Shown here one piece after another: positions 1 to 8,606 of a stretch of DNA of 64,000 bases (position 1 is the first letter of the stretch; each line of letters starts with the position of its first letter). The notes under the pieces were generated by a model. That model ran no database searches. It saw only the letters and a program-made list of their open reading frames with translations, and was not told the origin of the DNA. The position numbers and the translations under genes are program-made. This DNA comes from Lineus longissimus (Eukaryota > Nemertea > Pilidiophora > Heteronemertea > Lineidae): the NCBI RefSeq assembly GCF_910592395.1, contig NC_088315.1, forward strand, positions 14,555,808-14,619,807, written 5' to 3'.

Positions 1-999
1 ATGGAAGGCCCAACACCAGTAAGTCAAATTCAATCAATTGCACCTGAAACACAGGCAGTAATTGACACTGTAAACAGTTCAAACAAACCAATAGATAAAT
101 TAATTGATTCCAATGATGATGAACTTAAAACACTGGGTTTTACTGAATATGCCTTGAGAGAACTTAGAGGGTTAAAACAGGCTGGTGATGATCTAGCTAC
201 AGTAAAGAGGGATAAGGACATGCAAATAGAAAGCCTAGAAGAAGAACTTAACAGTAAAAAAAGAGAATATGCTATCCTAGGAGAAGAAAATGAAGTTCTA
301 AGAAATGACTTAATTAACTCTGGAGAAGATCATTCAGACGAAAAGGAAAATCTAATAATAAGAGAGGGAGAGTTGAAAAAGCAAATAGATGAACTAAATG
401 ACAAATTGCATGAGGAACAGTCAAAGGTATGGAGGTTAGACAATGACAGGGAGTCACAAACTAGAAGAATTAAACGTTTAATTGTTGATGTTCTAAAGAA
501 ACCAGATTCAACTATTCCTCTGAAGGATAGAATAAAGTTACTTTTTAAGACGTATGGTGTAACTATTAGCGCCATAATAACAGCTGTTGTAATGACACTT
601 ACAACTCTAGGTCTTAGTATCAGTAGTGCTTTAAGTGGTGCCACTAAATCTGTAAAACCAACTCCAGGACCAGGACCATCTCCAGGACCAGACCCAACTC
701 CAGGACCTACACCAGAACCTGGACCAAAACCATCAATACCAGATAAAGTAAAAGAAGGTCTTAAGAAGTTGGCTGAATGGTTGAAAGAACTAGCCAAGAA
801 ATCAACTGCAGCTTTACCTGGAATAATAGGGTCTTTAGTTTCATTTTTATTGAAATCAGTAGGTGCTGCTGTTGGATTTTTAGCCGAACATCTGATCATA
901 GCAGTTATTGCTATTGTGAGCTCCATAATCTATGGTTTAATAGAGGGTGTTAAAGCCTTAAAATCACGTAAAGCCTTAAAATCACGTAAAAGGTCTTAG
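1..999 (+). CDS. Polinton coiled-coil membrane protein with Pro-Gly repeat
   Basis: 332 residues, not a named family. Residues about 65-165 are strongly charged with heptad-like spacing, as in a coiled coil. Residues 188-215 form a hydrophobic membrane segment. Residues 219-245 are a Pro-Gly-rich linker of repeated P-G-P-x units. Residues 273-322 are hydrophobic and alternate with small residues. The C-terminus repeats a KALKSR unit twice through a direct DNA duplication at 956-988. Similar proteins with a Pro-rich linker and a Gly/Ala hydrophobic tail recur beside Polinton capsid genes from memory; a role in virion membrane interaction is only inference. The ATG is the first base of the window, so the true start could lie further left. 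Confidence 0.75.
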   Translation: MEGPTPVSQIQSIAPETQAVIDTVNSSNKPIDKLIDSNDDELKTLGFTEYALRELRGLKQAGDDLATVKRDKDMQIESLEEELNSKKREYAILGEENEVLRNDLINSGEDHSDEKENLIIREGELKKQIDELNDKLHEEQSKVWRLDNDRESQTRRIKRLIVDVLKKPDSTIPLKDRIKLLFKTYGVTISAIITAVVMTLTTLGLSISSALSGATKSVKPTPGPGPSPGPDPTPGPTPEPGPKPSIPDKVKEGLKKLAEWLKELAKKSTAALPGIIGSLVSFLLKSVGAAVGFLAEHLIIAVIAIVSSIIYGLIEGVKALKSRKALKSRKRS

Positions 1000-1059
1000 G
1001 TGGCCTTCTATCAAAACAATGTTTAAAAAATAATTATTATGTAAATAGAAGTGAATAGG

Positions 1060-2193
1060 ATGATTTCATTAAAAGACTATTTTAGTAAATGTAGCAATGA
1101 AAATCTTACTGGATTCCTTCGTCCTAGGGTTATGGATGGAAATTCTACATTCAATAAAAAAGATGACAGTGGAGAAGATGATAAGCCTACTCGAGCTATG
1201 CTCTCAAGACGAAGTCTGACTGAGACAGGCAAAGATGAAAACAACTTTCTTGTGCACAGCTCTGCTGTTAATACCAAAGGTATGCCAAAAATGAAAGAGT
1301 ATGACACCAGTACCATCGCCAAAGCGGAATTATGTAGAAATTGTAAAAGGTGGACACTATGTGAGTACCGAAAAAACTTGAATTCAGCAAGGTACGCAGC
1401 TAAAACTGTCAGGTATCAATTCTGCACCAATTGCAATTTGACTACTTACGACGATGATTTTAAAACTCTTGAGATCAATATTGACAACAAGACACATTAC
1501 TTTGACAGTATTCTAAGGAAACTTGGATGGAGGCGGCTGTCCGAATCGGCAGTTAAGTATTTAAAGGACTTTGTGGAATGGTATTTGCAGGGTTGCTTTT
1601 CAAGTTCCAGAAAATGCCTCAGTAAGCAGAGATATGAAAGTACTCTTCAGTCAGCCCTAAAAATGGGTATTAACACTCTCCCCTCTAAGTTATGTAACCA
1701 AGGGTTACATGGTGAAGCCATGCTTTTTAAATTTCACTGTGGGGAATATGACTGGTTTCTTGCAATAGAATTTATTAACAGGGCAATTGGTAAACCCCAA
1801 TTAACAGATGAGAATATCACTGACCTTAGACTAGTTTACTTTGCCTTCCTAAGATTTCTGCATTACTGTGGTGTGAAGGTCACCATTAACTACAAGGTAT
1901 TTTTACACCAAGCCTTTAAAACGCTGAAAATTGATTATGTAATATTTACACCTTTTTTAACCAACAAGGAGCGAGTAAATGATTTGGAGAGATTATGGTA
2001 TGATTTCACTCAAAGTATTTTCTTCCAAAATTACAAATTTGAGAAGGTATATGACCAGGATATTGACAAGCAGTTTGACGTTTTACTGAGTGCCAGTGCA
2101 GGTAGAGACAATAACTGCATCAGTAGTATTAAGTTTACACCAGCCGGACTTCGTCCTGAGAGCATAGCTCGAGCTAGTGTTAAGATGCAATAA
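1060..2193 (+). CDS. Polinton hypothetical protein with zinc-ribbon-like cysteines
   Basis: 377 residues from the ATG at 1060; the frame opens upstream only with GTG at 1051, which is unlikely as a start. Cysteines at residues 92, 95, 103, 122 and 125 form two C-x2-C pairs as in a zinc ribbon. The rest is probably a mixed alpha/beta domain that I do not recognise. Two copies of the Polinton double-hairpin repeat are translated in frame: one near residues 44-53, reading R-A-M-L-S, and one at the C-terminus in the opposite orientation, reading R-P-E-S-I-A-R. They leave the frame open. TAAATAGA lies shortly upstream of the start, as it does for the genes beginning at 4615 and 4672. Confidence 0.7.
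   Translation: MISLKDYFSKCSNENLTGFLRPRVMDGNSTFNKKDDSGEDDKPTRAMLSRRSLTETGKDENNFLVHSSAVNTKGMPKMKEYDTSTIAKAELCRNCKRWTLCEYRKNLNSARYAAKTVRYQFCTNCNLTTYDDDFKTLEINIDNKTHYFDSILRKLGWRRLSESAVKYLKDFVEWYLQGCFSSSRKCLSKQRYESTLQSALKMGINTLPSKLCNQGLHGEAMLFKFHCGEYDWFLAIEFINRAIGKPQLTDENITDLRLVYFAFLRFLHYCGVKVTINYKVFLHQAFKTLKIDYVIFTPFLTNKERVNDLERLWYDFTQSIFFQNYKFEKVYDQDIDKQFDVLLSASAGRDNNCISSIKFTPAGLRPESIARASVKMQ
1189..1220 (+). repeat. Double-hairpin repeat copy 1, inside a CDS
   Basis: Hairpins GAGC-TAT-GCTC (1193-1203) and AGAC-GAA-GTCT (1207-1217). The second stem differs from the consensus GGAC/GTCC at both arms, so pairing is kept. It is translated in frame. Confidence 0.85.
2145..2173 (-). repeat. Double-hairpin repeat copy 2, at a gene 3' end
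   Basis: GGAC-TTC-GTCC (2146-2156) followed by GAGC-ATA-GCTC (2160-2170), in the orientation opposite to copy 1. It encodes residues just before the stop at 2193. Confidence 0.88.
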
Positions 2194-2244
2194 AGTTGTG
2201 AAAACAGCATTTTGCACTTAACAGTCATTTTTCCATAATTTTAA

Positions 2245-3087
2245 ATGAATAATCAGCAAATGAACAGTCAGACATCTGCAGTGATTGAACAACAGATGAA
2301 ACAGATTGGTGTTATCATTCCAAACCCAGTCGGACACAGTCCTGAGAGCTTAGCTCGAGTTGGGGCTTCTAACCAACAGAACACTGGTAGTTACCAACAA
2401 AACAGAACTAACTTTCAACATAACTGCTCTACAAATCAACAAGTTTCAAACAAGCAGTTGAATAGTTCAAATTTAGTTAATCCCAATCAGGGAATAGTTA
2501 ATCCCAGTCAGGGAATAGTCAATTCTAGTTGGCAACTAGGCTCAACTAGCAATCAACAAAATTTGAACTATTTGACTGATAGTGGCCTTAAAGCCAAACA
2601 AGACTTAGAGATTCTAGTTGCAACTGGTAAAAGCAAGGATTTCCTTAATAAACAAATAACTTTTAATGACTTAGATAATATGACTGAAAAAGAAATCTTA
2701 AAACACCATAGAATGTATGAAACAAAGATGGCTGCTAGACTTAATGATTCTTTGGGTAAGACAGTACTTAAAGCTTACACTAAATTATCAAGGTGGTTAT
2801 TACCAATAGATGATGAAGATAATCTTTACCATGATCTTAGAAATGATTATTTGATAACTAACGAGTTGGATAAATGGCTTGGATGGTTGAGTTTGAGAAT
2901 GGGTGCACTAACTGCACTTGCTTCAACAACACTTATTACTTTAGGTCATTGTCATGAGGAATCATCTATGAATACATCGAGTATGACTGCATCAAATATG
3001 AATACACCAAATATGACTGTCTCTGAATGTGACAAACCAATAGATGAAAGTCTAGATATCACAGGTAGTGATGATAAACAAGACTAA
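2245..3087 (+). CDS. Polinton Q/N-rich protein with hydrophobic C-terminal segment
   Basis: 280 residues starting at an ATG within TTTTAAATG. Residues 1-110 are rich in Asn, Gln and Ser, with a short tandem duplication NPxQGIVN at about residues 79-92. A predicted helical region follows (about 120-225), then a hydrophobic stretch around 220-238. The C-terminus has N-T-x-x-M-T type repeats. Not recognised as a named family. A double-hairpin repeat is inserted in frame near residues 30-39, reading S-P-E-S-L-A-R. A single hairpin follows the stop codon at 3104-3114. Confidence 0.68.
   Translation: MNNQQMNSQTSAVIEQQMKQIGVIIPNPVGHSPESLARVGASNQQNTGSYQQNRTNFQHNCSTNQQVSNKQLNSSNLVNPNQGIVNPSQGIVNSSWQLGSTSNQQNLNYLTDSGLKAKQDLEILVATGKSKDFLNKQITFNDLDNMTEKEILKHHRMYETKMAARLNDSLGKTVLKAYTKLSRWLLPIDDEDNLYHDLRNDYLITNELDKWLGWLSLRMGALTALASTTLITLGHCHEESSMNTSSMTASNMNTPNMTVSECDKPIDESLDITGSDDKQD
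2331..2360 (-). repeat. Double-hairpin repeat copy 3, inside a CDS
   Basis: GGAC-ACA-GTCC (2332-2342) and GAGC-TTA-GCTC (2346-2356). The loops differ from other copies while the stems are kept. It is translated in frame. Confidence 0.87.
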
Positions 3088-3103
3088 ATTAACCTGGTTA
3101 TGA

Positions 3104-3114
3104 GAACTGAGTTC
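3104..3114. repeat. Short hairpin after a stop codon
   Basis: GAAC-TGA-GTTC lies 17 bases after the stop at 3087. It has the same 4-3-4 geometry as the repeat family. A smaller AACC/GGTT inverted repeat sits just before it. Confidence 0.55.
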
Positions 3115-3135
3115 CAATTAATTTGAGCAAGATAA

Positions 3136-3570
3136 ATGGAACTTGAAACTGTAACTGATACTACTAAAGTTTCAGTGTCTAAGAAACCTCGATCAGAGAA
3201 ACAATTAGCATGGTCTAGAGAACTGGGTAGAAGATCTAAGGAATTTAAGAGGATAAAAAAGGATAAGACGACATTTAAAGTACAGGACTCTGTCCCAAAA
3301 AACAGAGTTATGGAAAAGGAGGAAGAAGAAGTAGAGGAAGAAGAACCACAATCTCAAAATACTGATGTATCACTGCGTGAATCTACCAGTAATACCTATG
3401 TCTATGTACTAGGTTTAGGTGCCGTTATTTTAGCAGCATTCATTATGTTTAAGAAACTTCCTAAAAAAGTAAGTAAAGAGCAGCGATCAGGCTTGAATCG
3501 AGCTATGCTCTCAGGACAAAGTCCGAATGAAGTTAAAGAGAAGAAATGTACTATTCCTTTAATGGAATGA
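3136..3570 (+). CDS. Polinton small basic/acidic single-pass membrane protein
   Basis: 144 residues starting at an ATG in GATAAATG. The N-terminal half is Lys/Arg-rich (about residues 12-50) and is followed by an acidic run of glutamates at 57-69. A single membrane segment lies at about residues 89-107, then a basic stretch. The C-terminal part contains an in-frame double-hairpin repeat read as R-A-M-L-S-G-Q-S-P. The stop is 13 bases from the end of the convergent gene at 3584. The topology suggests a small virion or membrane protein; no family was recognised. Confidence 0.65.
   Translation: MELETVTDTTKVSVSKKPRSEKQLAWSRELGRRSKEFKRIKKDKTTFKVQDSVPKNRVMEKEEEEVEEEEPQSQNTDVSLRESTSNTYVYVLGLGAVILAAFIMFKKLPKKVSKEQRSGLNRAMLSGQSPNEVKEKKCTIPLME
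3497..3526 (+). repeat. Double-hairpin repeat copy 4, near a gene 3' end
   Basis: GAGC-TAT-GCTC (3500-3510) and GGAC-AAA-GTCC (3514-3524). This matches the family consensus and is translated in frame near the end of the 3136-3570 gene. Confidence 0.9.
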
Positions 3571-3583
3571 TCTCATCAGGTGG

Positions 3584-4615
3584 TCAGACTTCGTCTTGAG
3601 AGCATAGCTCGAGTCCGAGGTGCTTGTCTTCACCACAAGAGTTTAACTCTATTCGGACTTTGTCCTGAGAGTTTAACTCTATTCTTAACTCTAAAGAAAC
3701 CTCTGTTCCTCTGAAATTAACTAGCTTACCATTCTCATCAGTGATTTCGAATTTTATGTGATTAGTACACTTATTTATAGTTTTCTTACAATTCGGTTCG
3801 TATCGCTGCATTTTTATTTGGTCAGCATCTTCTACAGGTATGATGCAGAAAATGTTAGATGGTTTATTGTTGTAGAGGGTCTTAGCTTTGTCAACCAAAT
3901 TAGCTTGCAGGAATAGATATTTCCTGTAAAAGTTGAGTGGTCTTGTGGAGTAGTATTTTCCTTTCTTGGTGAATTTAGTTTGCTTAAAGCCAAACCACTC
4001 ATTCACCACTGTGATCTGTTTTTCTATCACCTCTCTTATGGTTTTGCTTATTTGAAAACCTTCTGTGTTTCTCTCAATCTTGATTTTTTCATTTTTATCT
4101 AACTTGTCTACTTTCAGAGGGTACTCTTTATCCTCTGTAAGTTCAAGGGTTATGTAATTATTGTTATCACAGTTGACCTTAACGTGGCTAATTCCAATTT
4201 CTTTTATGTATTTTTGCCATACCTCACAGAACTCACTTAAACTAAAATGTTGAGAGTATGGAAATGTGTATTGAGTAATGGTGTCTTTAGTTGTGGTAGA
4301 TTCATTTTCCAAATGCCGTTCGCAAATTTTCATGACTTCCTTTTCAAGTGTATCTGTTTCAAGTCCAGGAGCAAATAATGTCCTAAATTCATCCATACAC
4401 CATAATTGTTTATCTAAGGGCACATTTGTTGTAATTCTGGTTATTTCGACTAGAAATGAGAAAATCCTGACTCCCTCTGGTAGAAAATCACCTGTCCACC
4501 ATGAATTGTAAAAGGTTATCGATTTCAAAGTAATGGATTTTATGTCTAATTGGTCTGTTAAGTAGTACTCAAATTTGGCTTCATTACATTCTTGTTCATT
4601 GATTATGAAGTCCAT
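3584..4615 (-). CDS. Polinton protein, possibly a second minor-capsid-like beta protein
   Basis: 343 residues, ATG at 4615-4613. The N-terminal segment carries a hydrophobic strand followed by F-Y-N-S-W, resembling the start of Polinton minor capsid proteins. Near residues 285-310 it has an I-T-D-E-N-G motif similar to the I-T-D-x-x-G motif at the end of the penton-like protein at 12957. A jelly-roll virion role is inference from those two resemblances only. The last 35 residues are encoded by three degenerate tandem copies of the double-hairpin repeat (3585-3682) and are unlikely to belong to the original fold. It is transcribed divergently from the polymerase, with 56 bp between start codons. 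Confidence 0.62.
   Translation of the reverse strand: MDFIINEQECNEAKFEYYLTDQLDIKSITLKSITFYNSWWTGDFLPEGVRIFSFLVEITRITTNVPLDKQLWCMDEFRTLFAPGLETDTLEKEVMKICERHLENESTTTKDTITQYTFPYSQHFSLSEFCEVWQKYIKEIGISHVKVNCDNNNYITLELTEDKEYPLKVDKLDKNEKIKIERNTEGFQISKTIREVIEKQITVVNEWFGFKQTKFTKKGKYYSTRPLNFYRKYLFLQANLVDKAKTLYNNKPSNIFCIIPVEDADQIKMQRYEPNCKKTINKCTNHIKFEITDENGKLVNFRGTEVSLELRIELNSQDKVRIELNSCGEDKHLGLELCSQDEV
3585..3682 (-). repeat. Cluster of three degenerate double-hairpin repeats
   Basis: AGAC-TTC-GTCT (3586-3596) with GAGC-ATA-GCTC (3600-3610), then GAGT-TTA-ACTC (3639-3649), then GGAC-TTT-GTCC (3655-3665) with GAGT-TTA-ACTC (3669-3679). Stems GGAC to AGAC and GAGC to GAGT each carry matched changes in both arms. 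The cluster forms the 3' end of the minus-strand gene. Confidence 0.85.
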
Positions 4616-4671
4616 TTCTATTTAATTCAAGAGATTTATTGAATTTAATAAATTTTAATCTGATAAATAGA

Positions 4672-7600
4672 ATGACTGATAAGAATCAGAAAATACTTTG
4701 CACTACATGTGACAAGTACATATCCTACAATAATATGGCCATTCACAGGAGAACCAAAGGTCACTTAAGTAAATTAAATCCGGATTATGTCCCTATTGCT
4801 CAACCCCGAGCCCAATCACTGGTCCCTAAAACTATGGATAAGAAACTTGCATTTGAGAAAGATGAGCTAGATGGCATAAAGAAAGTGAGTGGAATAGAAA
4901 TAGTAAAACAATTTGGCAAGCCTGTAGTCACCATTAGTTTGAAGATTGACAGAGAAGCTAAACAAGTGTATGAATACAGAGATAAATTAGAGGAGGTATT
5001 ATTTCAACTCAATGATTACCATCACAAAATTAGCATATCAGTATTTGCTCAGTTTGATCGTCAGGGTGAAAGTGTAACACACCCCATTCAGCCCCCAATG
5101 GAAAGCATAATTTCAAGGAACCAGGCAATTTATGCCATAACCAACCAGTTAAACTACATTAAGACACAGATTGAGGAAAGGTACTTTCAAGGTTCTGGAC
5201 TTACTTTAAATAAAATAGAGTCTTGTAACATGACCATCTGTTCTTACAAGAGGTGTAAAGGTGGTCATTACACTAAATTACCATTTAAAACAAAAGCAGT
5301 AATAAATGTGAAATCAAATGACAATAAATGTTTTCTCTGGTCTTTATTGGCCGCTAAATATCTGAAAGAAAATCCAGAGAGTACATTAAATATTACTACC
5401 GATATGCTAGAAATGACTTCGTCACGAGAACAGAGTTCGAAAACTACTGATGTCGTAATCGAGCCTAGCTCTCAGTGCGGAGTACGAATAGACTCATTTC
5501 CTGTATGTATTCAAAAGGATATTCCTAAGATAGAGAGTGATAATAATCTCAAAATTGATGTGTTTAAATTGCAGAATGAATCGGCTAAGAGCACCTGTGA
5601 GGCAAAACTAGAACCTCTCTACCTGTCCAAGAATTATGATGATGATGATGTCATCGATCTGCTGTATTTCAAGGACCATTTCATGTACATAAGAGACATC
5701 AATCTTTTCTTCAGGACACTAGCTCATAGAGTGTATCTTTGCAGGAGATGCATGAATTACTTTTACAGGAAGTCAACACTAGATAATCATAAAAAGAAAT
5801 GTGGAGAACACGATTACTGTAAGATTACTTTGCCTCCACCTAACAGTAAATGGTCACAAATTAAATTTGAAAAACACTCATTCAAAAATAGAGTTCCGTT
5901 TGTGATCTATGCTGATTTTGAATCAATAAGCGAACCTTGTTCTTCTGCCAAAGGCAACATACCAGTAGTGTCAGTAGAGCCACCTATGGTGAAAGAACAG
6001 AATTTTAAGAAACTTTTTAAACAAAATGCATCAGCTGTTGGTGTTTATGTTCACTCAGACTACACACACCTTTACAGTAGCCAGTATGTGTCTAACAGGG
6101 GTGCTGATGTTGTAGATGATTTCTGTAATTGGTTAATCAGGATGGAAGAAAAATTCTCTAATTTATTGAACTGTAACTTTCCTCTAACAATGACAGATGA
6201 AGACTGGCATAAATATCAATTAGAAACACATTGTTACTATTGTAATCAACCTTTGGGATATGACAAGGTCAAGGATCATGATCACTACTGTGGTAGATAT
6301 CGAGGTGCTGCTCACAACTCGTGTAATTTGAATGAAAAGAAAGCTATGTTTGTTCCAGTGTTTTTTCACAATCTCAGTAATTACGATTCTCACTTATTTA
6401 TTAAAGAATTAATGACTAAGCTACCGAAGTACAAGAAACTGAAAATACTTGCCAAAACATCAGAGGAATACATTTCATTTCAGTTCGGTTGTTTCAGGTT
6501 TTTGGACTCGTACAGATTCCTGCAGTCAAGTTTAGACAACATAACCAAATCAATGTTGGATGATGATTTTAAAATTACCAGACAGCTGTTCCCAAATACC
6601 ACTGACTTTAAGCTATTGAGGAAGAAGGGTTCAGTACCTTACTCTTTTTACACATCACATGAAAGCTACAATGTTACTTACCTAGAAAAGTCTATGTTTT
6701 TTGACGAATTGAAAAATGAAATGGCACCTGATTCTGCCTATGATGAAGCTAAGGTAATATGGGATCATTTCAAGATCAGGAATCACGGTGAGTTCATTGA
6801 CCTCTACCTCAAAACTGATGTGATCCTTCTAGCTGATTTATTTGAGAAATTCAGGGATGTCAATTTGAACTACTTTCAGATAGATCCATGTCACTGTTAC
6901 TCGGCACCAGGCCTAACCTGGCAAGCTGGTTTGAAATACACAGGAATAAACCTAGAACTACTGACTGATACCAACATATTACTTACTTTTGAAAAGGCAA
7001 TAAGAGGTGGAATATCGGGTGTTATGGGCACAAGACATATCAAGGCCGATGAGAGTCATAAATTGCTGTACATCGATGCTAATAATCTTTACGGATGGGC
7101 CATGATGGAACCTCAACCCTATGGTAGTTTTGAAATGATAGATATTGATCCACTCGAGCTATGCTCTCAGGACAAAGTCCGACTTAACATGAATGCTATT
7201 AGTAAAGAGCAGATTATGGCAATTCCAAGTGATGGTGAGGTAGGGTATTTCTTAGAGGTGGATTTGGAGTATCCAGGAAATATTAAATTTAAGTCAAGGA
7301 ACTTTCCATTCTGTCCTGAATCTCTCTTTATTGAAGATGATGAATTAAGTCCTTACCAGAGGGAGTTACTGGGTGATGATAAAAGATCAAATGTAGAGAA
7401 ACTAATACTAACACAAAAGGATAAAACTAATTACATAGTGCATTACAGAATGCTACAGTTTTACCTAAAGCACGGAATGGTACTTAAGAGGGTTCATTCA
7501 GTGATAAGCTTTAAACAATCAAAGTGGTTAGCACCATACATTGATTTTAACACTAAAAGACGTATGGATTCTAAGACTGATTTTGAGAAAGACTATTTTA

Positions 7601-8403
7601 AAAACATGAATAATGCGTTCTACGGAAAGACTTGTGAGAATGTAAGGAACAGGGTTGAAATTGAATTGGTATCGGACGGGGAGAGAGCCAGGAATGTAAT
7701 GGCCAATCCCAGGTTTTCATCGATATGCGTATTTGACGAACATAATGCTGCTATTAGCATGAGGAAAACATCAATGAAATTCAACAAACCAATCTACATA
7801 GGAGCTGCCGTACTTGAATTGTCTAAATTATTAATGTATGAGTTCTATTATGAAGTTCTTCAACCATATTTTGGTGAGAAAAATATTGAACTACTGTATC
7901 TAGATACAGATTCTTTCGTAGTTAACATTAATACTGATGACTTAACTAAAGACTTAAAGGAGTTGAGACACTATTTTGATTTCAGTAATTATCCAAAAGA
8001 TCATACACTCTATGATACCAGTAAAAAGAAGGTACCAGGCTACTTTAAGGATGAGCTAGGAGGAGTAGAGATGACTGAATTCATTGCCCTGAGAAGTAAG
8101 ATGTACGCTTACAGGACAAAAGATTACGATTCTAAGAAATTGAAGGGTATTGCCAAGAATGTAGTAAGGAGAAATATCTCATTTGATGACTATGTTGATT
8201 GTCTTGAAACGAGTAGGTCATTTTACCACAAGATGAGACACTTAAGATCAGATAAACACCAAATCTATTTGGAAGAAGTTGACAAAAAAAGCCTCAGTCC
8301 TTTTGATGACAAGAGGTTCATACTTGAAGATGGAATAAGCACCTTACCATTTGGAATGTATTATGAAGGCTACATGGATTACAGCGATTCAAACTTCGCT
8401 TGA
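4672..8403 (+). CDS. Protein-primed family B DNA polymerase (pPolB)
   Basis: 1243 residues from the ATG at 4672; the frame extends to a TTG at 4639, which is unlikely as a start. It replicates the element using a protein primer. A C2H2 finger lies at residues 10-31 and a second Cys/His cluster near 355-380. The 3'-5' exonuclease has D-F-E at 414-416, N-x3-Y-D near 570 and Y-L-K-T-D near 712-716. An endonuclease-VII-like insert (C-Y-Y-C to D-H-D-H, about 522-550) is usual in Polintons. Polymerase motif A is D-A-N-N-L-Y-G-W near 802, motif B N-N-A-F-Y-G-K near 980, and motif C Y-L-D-T-D-S at 1076-1081. All catalytic motifs are intact. Two double-hairpin repeats lie in frame, near residues 248-272 and 828-837. 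Confidence 0.97.
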   Translation: MTDKNQKILCTTCDKYISYNNMAIHRRTKGHLSKLNPDYVPIAQPRAQSLVPKTMDKKLAFEKDELDGIKKVSGIEIVKQFGKPVVTISLKIDREAKQVYEYRDKLEEVLFQLNDYHHKISISVFAQFDRQGESVTHPIQPPMESIISRNQAIYAITNQLNYIKTQIEERYFQGSGLTLNKIESCNMTICSYKRCKGGHYTKLPFKTKAVINVKSNDNKCFLWSLLAAKYLKENPESTLNITTDMLEMTSSREQSSKTTDVVIEPSSQCGVRIDSFPVCIQKDIPKIESDNNLKIDVFKLQNESAKSTCEAKLEPLYLSKNYDDDDVIDLLYFKDHFMYIRDINLFFRTLAHRVYLCRRCMNYFYRKSTLDNHKKKCGEHDYCKITLPPPNSKWSQIKFEKHSFKNRVPFVIYADFESISEPCSSAKGNIPVVSVEPPMVKEQNFKKLFKQNASAVGVYVHSDYTHLYSSQYVSNRGADVVDDFCNWLIRMEEKFSNLLNCNFPLTMTDEDWHKYQLETHCYYCNQPLGYDKVKDHDHYCGRYRGAAHNSCNLNEKKAMFVPVFFHNLSNYDSHLFIKELMTKLPKYKKLKILAKTSEEYISFQFGCFRFLDSYRFLQSSLDNITKSMLDDDFKITRQLFPNTTDFKLLRKKGSVPYSFYTSHESYNVTYLEKSMFFDELKNEMAPDSAYDEAKVIWDHFKIRNHGEFIDLYLKTDVILLADLFEKFRDVNLNYFQIDPCHCYSAPGLTWQAGLKYTGINLELLTDTNILLTFEKAIRGGISGVMGTRHIKADESHKLLYIDANNLYGWAMMEPQPYGSFEMIDIDPLELCSQDKVRLNMNAISKEQIMAIPSDGEVGYFLEVDLEYPGNIKFKSRNFPFCPESLFIEDDELSPYQRELLGDDKRSNVEKLILTQKDKTNYIVHYRMLQFYLKHGMVLKRVHSVISFKQSKWLAPYIDFNTKRRMDSKTDFEKDYFKNMNNAFYGKTCENVRNRVEIELVSDGERARNVMANPRFSSICVFDEHNAAISMRKTSMKFNKPIYIGAAVLELSKLLMYEFYYEVLQPYFGEKNIELLYLDTDSFVVNINTDDLTKDLKELRHYFDFSNYPKDHTLYDTSKKKVPGYFKDELGGVEMTEFIALRSKMYAYRTKDYDSKKLKGIAKNVVRRNISFDDYVDCLETSRSFYHKMRHLRSDKHQIYLEEVDKKSLSPFDDKRFILEDGISTLPFGMYYEGYMDYSDSNFA
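5413..5487 (+). repeat. Two adjacent double-hairpin repeats inside the polymerase gene
   Basis: TGAC-TTC-GTCA (5414-5424) with GAAC-AGA-GTTC (5428-5438), then GAGC-CTA-GCTC (5461-5471) with GTGC-GGA-GTAC (5475-5485, one G-T pair). All four stems differ from the consensus in compensated ways. They are translated in frame between the N-terminal region and the exonuclease domain. Confidence 0.82.
7152..7182 (+). repeat. Consensus double-hairpin repeat inside the polymerase gene
   Basis: GAGC-TAT-GCTC (7156-7166) and GGAC-AAA-GTCC (7170-7180). It is translated in a different frame from copy 4, giving L-E-L-C-S-Q-D-K-V-R about 20 residues after motif A. Confidence 0.92.
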
Positions 8404-8606
8404 GTTGCAAAATCATTCTTAAACTAATGAATAGGGTGGTGCTGATGGTAGTGCTACTTGGTGAAATTCATCCCTAACACCAAAGTCATGATAATAGTGA
8501 TAGTGAATAACCACATTAGGATTAAGACTATTTAGTCGGACTTTGTTCTCGGGACCTTGTCCTAGTCGGACTTTGTCCTGAGAGCAGAGCTCGAGTCCTG
8601 TATGAT
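8404..8606. other. Convergent intergenic region
   Basis: 203 bp between the polymerase stop and the stop of the minus-strand gene at 8607. Apart from the hairpin cluster at 8527-8595, nothing is recognisable. Confidence 0.7.
8527..8595 (-). repeat. Double-hairpin repeat cluster in a convergent intergenic region
   Basis: GACT-ATTT-AGTC at about 8527-8538, then GGAC-TTT-GTTC (8538-8548, one G-T pair), GGAC-CTT-GTCC (8552-8562), GGAC-TTT-GTCC (8568-8578) and GAGC-AGA-GCTC (8582-8592). It sits between two gene 3' ends and so could serve both. Confidence 0.85.

Noticed and set aside
330-926. Long minus-strand open frame opposite the first Polinton gene
   Set aside because: It is a shadow of the Pro-Gly-rich gene on the plus strand; Gly/Pro codons leave the reverse frame open.
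1-3570. Bacterial or phage-type operon
   Set aside because: Polinton hallmark genes, the chromodomain integrase, absence of ribosome binding sites and the spliced flanking DNA all indicate a eukaryotic element.
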